Positions 58,226 through 64,000 of a stretch of DNA of 64,000 nt are shown here, in pieces. The DNA is from Lumbricus rubellus (Eukaryota > Annelida > Clitellata > Crassiclitellata > Lumbricidae). The notes beneath the pieces are model-generated. The model was given only the letters and a program-made list of their open reading frames with translations. It was not told the origin of the DNA and searched no databases. Within the stretch, counting starts at the first letter, position 1. Every line of letters starts with the position of its first letter. The stretch lies in contig OX243820.1 in the NCBI GenBank assembly GCA_945859605.1, positions 37,699,799 to 37,763,798 on the forward strand, given 5' to 3'. The translations under genes were made by a program, and so were the position numbers.

Positions 58226-58560
58226 ACTTACTTTGTAAAACCTGATTGCAATAGCTTATATAAGCGCTCGGGAATAAGCCCGTGCCCTCCAATCCCATCC
58301 CTCCATACACTCTGCAATGGGTACTTACATGTATAGCAAGGCTAGCAATGCCCAGTTAATGTCGCCCCTCCCCCCTACCCCAACCTGCCCCTACCTCGCA
58401 CTTATTCTGTCGCCGACGTGTAAGCAAAGATATTAGATCTTTGGTGTAAGTATGTGATAGCGCATAATATAACAAGCAAGTTTTTAGAATAGCGTACAAG
58501 ACTTATTATAAGTCTTGCTTGTTATAGGCCTAATAATAGTCCGAAGTTGTATGCAGGTTT

Positions 58561-58620
58561 CCGTGCTGGCTATAGGCCTATAATGTGTATAAGCTTATGC
58601 TACACATAGCCAGCACGGCG
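58561..58620. repeat. Imperfect palindrome
   Basis: CCGTGCTGGCTAT and ATAGCCAGCACGG form a stem around a further AT-rich inverted pair centred on AAGCTT. About 60 bp upstream another pair (AACAAGCAAG.../CTTGCTTGTT) occurs. Confidence 0.6.
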
Positions 58621-60629
58621 AGCCCGCTGTTTTGGTTCGCTTCCTGTTGGGCCAGAATCTGTGGGGGTGGGGTACTAGGGGGGACTATGGGGGTCAGACG
58701 ACGAGACCACCCCATGCTTGGCGTTATGAAGACCAACGGTGTAAAGCGTTGCATAAGTGTGTGTATGCATTTTTATAGCTATAGAGAATTGAAGTCTTAG
58801 TGGTGCAGTATGAAAAAATCGACCTGGCAGTATATATACAATACAATACAACACAATACATTGAATACAATACAAGCCGCCGACGTTTGACTAATGACTC
58901 AGAATTGTCTGACTTGCGTCTTACAAGCTCCACTGAAATTGAATTATTGCTTTGCAAAGATCGACCGACGAACAGGTTAAACGTTTAGCAAATAGTCTTC
59001 CATTAATAATCAAAAGATGAAAGGTTCCGCCATCGTCAAAGGCTGCAGCCGCGTCTATTGACGTTAAGCCAGAGTGGCATATAGCCTATAGGGCGCAGGC
59101 ATTGTTGTCGAATGGGGAGAAGGAATGGGAGGTCTTCTACCCCCATGGGTGAAAGGTTTTGAGTTAACATATGGATTGTAGACTTGTAGTTTAGTGAATT
59201 GTTTTGGTCGAATGTATTCTGAGACCGCGGTTGAGATGTTCTATGCGTACAGTAGGCCTATATTATGCTATACAGTCGATAAAACAGGATGGTGTATATA
59301 ACTCTAACGTCACGTAATGTAATGTAATACAGCTTGAAATTTAATACGTATTAGGCCTACATGTATAATCCCTTCCTTACGGGTTCAATTTCAAGGCGTG
59401 CAGCTGTATAGTGCACTCGTCCTTGCAGAACCCTTTCATACCTCGTATCATTTTCAGAAGGGTTCTGCCAATTTACCCCCGAGGCCACACGAGTGCGTGC
59501 CTTCGAGCCTGTCACGCCTGTCACATCGAGGAATAGCGCTGGAACTTTTGCATTTACAGGTGTATGGTTTTAAATCAGGTATACATTGATCTCCATTTAA
59601 TTTTATATAGATTCTATTAGCTGCTTAGTTCCTTTGATGTCGAATCACAGTGCCTATATACATAATATTATTGTAATTGGACGGGCGTTTAGTCGTAGCA
59701 TAGGCCTATACATTTATACATGCGGTCTTTAGAATCTTCACAGCCACTAGAGTTTGGTCCCATGCTATTATAGACCGCGCACGTTACCAAGTAGGCTATA
59801 GGCCATATCTGACTGATATACGTTTATTACGAGGTTCCATAACTGTGATGATAACCTCAAACTCAGCACTCTGACAAATTATGCAGTTGATTAAAGAAAT
59901 TGTGTGTATATATACAAGATATTTCGATGAAAGTTCGTTTGCGAATCGTCCGTGATCGTGTAGATAAAATTATAATAAAATATAGTTCTCGCTTTTACAA
60001 TAGCGGTGCTAGGCCATATCTATAGAAGTTCACACTTATAGCCTACCTGTGAAATACCCGCTACTACGGGTACTATGCTAGTTACGATCAAAAGTTTATG
60101 TAGCCTATTTGAAGGGATGCGTGGAATTAACAGTCCCTTATATATACAAGGAGATGATAAAGGAAGGAGTTCTTTGAAGTCGGGTTCCGTTCTGGAGCTT
60201 AATTCCTTGTCTGCTATAGACACGCGCGGAACCATTCCTACCTCAGCTGGTAATTGGTCAAGGCAATAAAGACCACATTACTTTGTTGGGGGGTTGAACC
60301 GTTGAATCGGTAGATGGTGCTAATGGTTGGGCGTCACGCGATCTATTCCTGAGGATTGAAGCAACGGTGGTGGGGGAGCAGATGGGGGCAGCGGATTTAG
60401 TACTCAATAAAACCAAAGCTTTATAGCAACTGATGGAAGACGAACACAATAAAATATGCATAAAATTCGGCCCCTTTGGATGATGTTGGGAATGGGCTGT
60501 TCATGCATGGTTGATGTTAGAGGGTTCATGGTTCATTCACTCAGTCGTTCGTTCCTTGTACTTCCTTCATTCAACCCTCCGTTCATTCTTTATTTCTTCC
60601 TTTCATTCGCGCTTTCATTCCTTCAATTA

Positions 60630-60711
60630 GACTGCATAGAGGACAACATTTTTAATGGGACATGTCCCGTTTTAGAAGGGACATCATATTTCATTTGTCC
60701 TCTATGCAGTC
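60630..60711. repeat. Short hairpin element (82 bp)
   Basis: GACTGCATAGAGGACAA and its exact complement (60630-60646, 60695-60711) enclose a loop containing the palindrome GGGACATGTCCC. No target duplication was identified. Confidence 0.7.
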
Positions 60712-61045
60712 GTATAATTCTTCAGAGCATTATAGAGGCCTCTTAAAGACAGCATATTATATACCCCGAGACATTCTCAACCAATGTAGGCCGCAGTTTT
60801 GCTCATCCCACTCTTTTATGATTAGAAATTAAGATTATGCTCGATTCAGATCACAACAAATAAAGTTGCTCTTAATTAACGCTCTTGTTTAAGTTTCGAG
60901 GGTTCCTGCACTAAAAAAGGTGTTTCGTCTGTCATCAGCCGTGCGCACATTATTTTATTTATTTTATTTAAAAAATTTTCTATAGCGCCTCCTAACTTTT
61001 CTCTAACAATAATAAATATTATTATCGTTTTATTCGTGATTGCAG

Positions 61046-63995
61046 ACATTATCGACAGACGGCGTCTTAGAATGTTGGCCGAACCAACCGACTCTAAACG
61101 GTGAGCGCTGCTGTTCGCTCTGTCCACCGGGCGAGGGCGCCACAGAAGCGTGCACTCCAACAAACGATACTCTGTAAACCTTGCAATCATGGCCGCAGTT
61201 ATTCGTCGTCTTCAAGTCACACCGAGTCTTGCCAGATTTGTGCGTCGTGTTCAGAATTCTCACGCGTTCTCACACCTTGTAATCTCACGCATGACACCGT
61301 CTGCGAGTGTGAAAGCGGATCATTTTTCGATGCGCTCGTAGAAAAGTGCAGGGCGTGTGACGCCTGTCATGTGGGGTATGGCGTAAAGAGACCCTGTGGC
61401 CGGCTGCAGAACACCGTCTGCGGAAAATGCCCGGATGGAAGCTACTCCGATCGCAGGTCGAGTTCCAGCTGTGTACGTTGCTCCGCTTGTGGTCCGAGTG
61501 AGGTTACTCTGCAACCGTGCACCGCTGTACAGAACACCATTTGTGTCGGTTGGTGAATTAAAATTATCTATTCAGTTTGTTAAAAGTGTTTAAGCGCCTA
61601 GCAATGAGAAGTGGGCTCGTGTGAATGTATAAAGCATTAAAGCATTTTAAAAAGTAATTTATTGAATGATTTGTTATTTCTTTCATTAATTCGGAGCGTT
61701 TAAGTGGCGCCCCTCCAAGATATCTACTCAGAAGCGCCCAGAGTCAAACTCGGCCGATAGGGAAGAGTTTTCAATGCTTGTAAAAGTATATATACATATA
61801 TATTCGTTTAATATGAGAAAAACACAGGTTGACAAAACCGCAACTCAGTTACATGGAAGGGGAAGTACTACGCATGGGCGCCGACTCTGCGAGGCCCGTG
61901 AGTGCTCAGCACCACCAGAAATTGGCCATGCGAGGCCCTCCTATGCATGGGCACCACCTGAAATCAGCCGGCAAGATGTGCTTTTAAGATATTTTTTCTC
62001 TGTTGGAATTCTTATCGGCACACCTGGGAACGGCGGTCCCAAATTCTGAGGCATGTATTTTCGTCAAAGCAAGAGCCAACTGCACTTAATTCTTTATTTA
62101 TTCACTTACTTACCATCTTGTCTGTCTTTTTACGTCGTTGTTTACGTCATTGCTGTCGTCGTAAAAGAAATTCAAATGGTACAAATATCAGACTGACAGT
62201 TAAAATGGCCGGTAGACCGCAAGCACCGCGAAGCATTACAAACGTTGTTTTGACGAGGAACGAATTGCAGTTCTTTCACTGTACACCACGTGAAATTTAC
62301 GCAGCTATGAATGATCCACTGCAATGGCTTCAGTGGCTCGCAGAACATAGGCTGATACGGAACACTAATGACTGCGGCGTTTGTCATAGGCCAATGGCAT
62401 TGGTCCGACGTGGTGAGTCGCCTGAACTGTTCTCGTGGAGATGTCGAGGTTGTGATACGGACGGGTGGGCTGCGTACCGTAATGTTTCGACCATAAACAA
62501 TGGTGTCTATGATCATCAGGTTGTTGTACATGGAGACAATTTCGTAGATCCTGTGCATTCTGACATCAACACTCAAACAATAGAGGGGCTTTGGATGCAC
62601 GCTAAAAGGAAGCTCAGAAACCAACTTGGAAGCAGCAGGAATTTATTTCCACGTTACCTTGCGGAATTTCAGTGGCGACATTCGCATAAAACACATGTTT
62701 ACGGGCAGTATCTTAAGTTGCTCAGTGACAACTATGCTATATGATTGCAAACTGTAAGACCGACAGTTGTGTGTGTTACGAGAAAGACATTTCTTAATAT
62801 TTCTGTACAGTATCGTTCATTCATGTAACGTCTGTCACGAAAATACATGTTTCAGAATTTGGGACCGCCGTTCCCAGGTGTGCCTCCTTATCTATAAAAA
62901 TCATTCCATCTTTAGTATACTTTTTAAAATCTCAGTTAGTTTAGGCCTACCTTACAATTTCTCCAGTTTTATCCCACCTGGTAGTCTGAACTCGATTCGT
63001 CCTAAGCCAATCAGCGAATGCGAGGAAATCCCGATATCATGCTTATTCGATCCGCTTCCGTCATTTTTTTATTACGGACGAAAGCGACGATTTGAATGAC
63101 ATTGTTTCCCAAAACCCTACCCTGCTCGGCGCTGTGCTTCTCGGCGATCATACTTTGGCCGCGAGTTCGTCCCTTAAAACCAGGACCAAGTCTTCGCCTA
63201 TGTGAACAGTGGTGATTTCAATAAGTCTCCTATAAAAAAGGGTCCAAAAAATTTTCGCGCGCTCACGCGCGCATATTTTCATATTCTTTCGGCACCCCCA
63301 CTCTTCGGGTCAACTTGGCGCCTATGGTACTACGGGTTACACTGTCGCTTGTTGAGAAGTAGTTTATGGGTATATGGGTGGAGGGATGGATTGATGACTG
63401 GGTTAATGGAAGAAAGGGTGAATAGATGGGTGCATGCAGATATGCATACCAGGATAGGTGTATAGATGGGAAAATGGGTGGATTGGTTGGTGGATGAACG
63501 GAGGGAAGGAAGAACGCATTGATTATTGGGCGAATTGCTGCAAGGATGGGCATATAGATGGATGGATGGATTGGTTACTGAACACTTTGAAGTAGTGTGT
63601 CATGTTTGAAACACTATTTAACATATGAATTGGCCATTTTATTTCTTTTTCTGATTAATTCTCAGATATTCCGTACCTGGCCTACGATCCTTCCATCCCT
63701 CACGTCACTCCACCCGTCACTAGCGATCAAAAATGGAGACAGGAGTCGACACCAGATGTCATTCCAATCTTCTGCGTCCTTCTTGGCCTCGTCATTCTGG
63801 GGACGATCATCTGGGCAATCGTCAAGGCCAGGCGACAGAGGACAAAGGCGAAAAGAACGAGGTCCTCGATCGCTGGCGAGGGACAGGTGGCTCTCCCTCT
63901 GGTGACGGGTGACGAGAAAATAAGATCTCAGAGGACATGTGACAACGTCGTCAGTATCCAACCGGACATGGTCGCCGATGGTGTTTCGGCTGCGG
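61046..63995 (+). CDS. p75NTR-like TNF receptor superfamily member (partial; apparent frameshift)
   Basis: Exon 61046-61548 carries four TNFR cysteine-rich domains. CRD1 has ECWPNQ...GERCCSLCPPGEG; the later ones have PCNLTHDTVCEC, PCGRLQNTVCGKCPDGSYSD and PCTAVQNTICV. Spacing and words such as QNTVC-KCPDG(S/T)YSD match p75NTR (TNFRSF16). Exon 63666-63995 joins in phase 1 and encodes a juxtamembrane segment, a membrane helix (VIPIFCVLLGLVILGTII) and a basic stop-transfer region; it ends at a gtaag donor at the window edge. CRD1 and the rest are in different frames: at 61169-61177 the CRD1 frame runs into TAA just before LCKPC. A two-base (CT) loss or one extra base explains it, so this is a pseudogene, a polymorphism or an assembly error. 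The signal-peptide exon and any death domain lie outside the visible exons. Such receptors bind secreted ligands at the cell surface. Confidence 0.8.
62017..62884 (+). mobile_element. Merlin/IS1016-type DNA transposon, internally deleted
   Basis: The terminal inverted repeats are about 47 bp (62017-62063 and 62838-62884), start GGCACACCTGGGAACGGCGG and differ at only two positions by eye. They are flanked by ttcttatc and tccttatc (7 of 8 identical), consistent with the 8-9 bp duplications of Merlin elements. The element lies in the intron of the TNFR-like gene in the same orientation and carries one open frame. Confidence 0.82.
62205..62744 (+). pseudogene. Merlin/ISXO2-like transposase, central catalytic part missing
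   Basis: The frame is open from an upstream ATG at 62118; I prefer ATG 62205 (MAGRPQAPRS), just after the inverted repeat region. The N-terminal half has a CGVC...CRGC zinc ribbon. It is followed directly by TDGWAAYRNVSTINNGVYDH and then NTQTIEGLWMHAKRKLRNQ and YLAEFQWRH, the C-terminal blocks of ISXO2-like transposases. The roughly 100 residues that normally separate the ribbon from TDGW, including the first catalytic Asp, are absent. It therefore cannot be an autonomous transposase although it is uninterrupted. Confidence 0.78.
63666..63995 (+). CDS. TNFR-like exon: stalk, transmembrane helix, start of cytoplasmic tail
   Basis: After ttaattctcag the exon reads DIPYLAYDPSIPHVTPPV, then a 22-residue hydrophobic helix followed by KARRQRTKAKRTR. 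The frame is open to a GCTGCGG/gtaag donor 5 bases before the window ends. The donor of the preceding exon (gttggt, 61549) is weak but is the only nearby one giving the right phase. Confidence 0.78.
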
Positions 63996-64000
63996 GTAAG

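Larger units (their letters stand above)
57100..61045. other. Intergenic between GORASP and the TNFR-like gene
   Basis: Small hairpins are annotated separately. A further stem (GCAGAACCCTT/AAGGGTTCTGC) lies at 59424-59468. No signal-peptide exon for the TNFR-like gene could be identified with confidence. Confidence 0.4.

Noticed and set aside
58585..58680. Possible signal-peptide exon for the TNFR-like gene (MLHIASTASPLFWFASC)
   Set aside because: It overlaps a palindrome, has no clear donor in the right phase, and lies 2.4 kb upstream without other support.

Overview
This window is animal nuclear DNA. It carries intron-rich genes with GT-AG splice sites, a tRNA-derived SINE family, several DNA-transposon families and very long simple-sequence repeats. 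The genes and the mobile-element mix suggest a marine invertebrate. I cannot fix the phylum by eye. The words AGGCCTA and ACATGTA recur, which is compatible with an echinoderm-like genome but proves nothing.

Three protein-coding genes can be read through conserved exons. (1) A dipeptidyl-peptidase gene of the DPP4/DPP6/DPP10 family lies on the + strand. It has 23 phase-consistent exons from 24197 to 44190, with a candidate first exon ending at 12324. Its N-terminus resembles DPP6/DPP10, but the Ser-Asp-His triad and the Glu-Glu motif of active DPP4 enzymes are kept. (2) A Golgi reassembly stacking protein (GRASP/GORASP) gene lies on the - strand, with 8 exons from 56532 down to 49933. It has an intact myristoylated double-PDZ module followed by a striking 180-residue His/Asp/Ser extension and an acidic repeat tail. 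(3) A p75NTR-like (TNFRSF16-type) TNF-receptor gene lies on the + strand from 61046 to beyond the window end. Four cysteine-rich domains and the membrane-spanning exon are visible, with an apparent frameshift in the first domain; the signal peptide and any death domain are not in view. Genes 1 and 2 converge; genes 2 and 3 diverge.

Layout: 1-12 kb is intergenic, with hAT, mariner and LINE remnants and a (TGTC)n block. 12-24 kb, probably the first DPP intron, is mostly microsatellites and MITEs. 24-44 kb holds the DPP gene and 44-47 kb its probable 3' UTR. 47-49.9 kb has no recognised gene. 49.9-56.5 kb holds GORASP, with a hAT-type insertion just upstream of its start codon. 57-61 kb is intergenic. 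61-64 kb is the TNFR-like gene, with an internally deleted Merlin-type transposon in its intron.

The mobile elements are unusually legible. At least four hAT-type insertions have exact 8-bp target duplications. There are mariner-type and piggyBac-type insertions, a Merlin-type element with 47-bp inverted ends, a 0.64-kb near-perfect palindrome flanked by a 12-bp direct repeat, and Helitron-like elements carrying a GGGGGA expansion. A tRNA-SINE appears to share its 3' tail with a CR1/L2-like LINE. Most other long open frames are translations of simple repeats.
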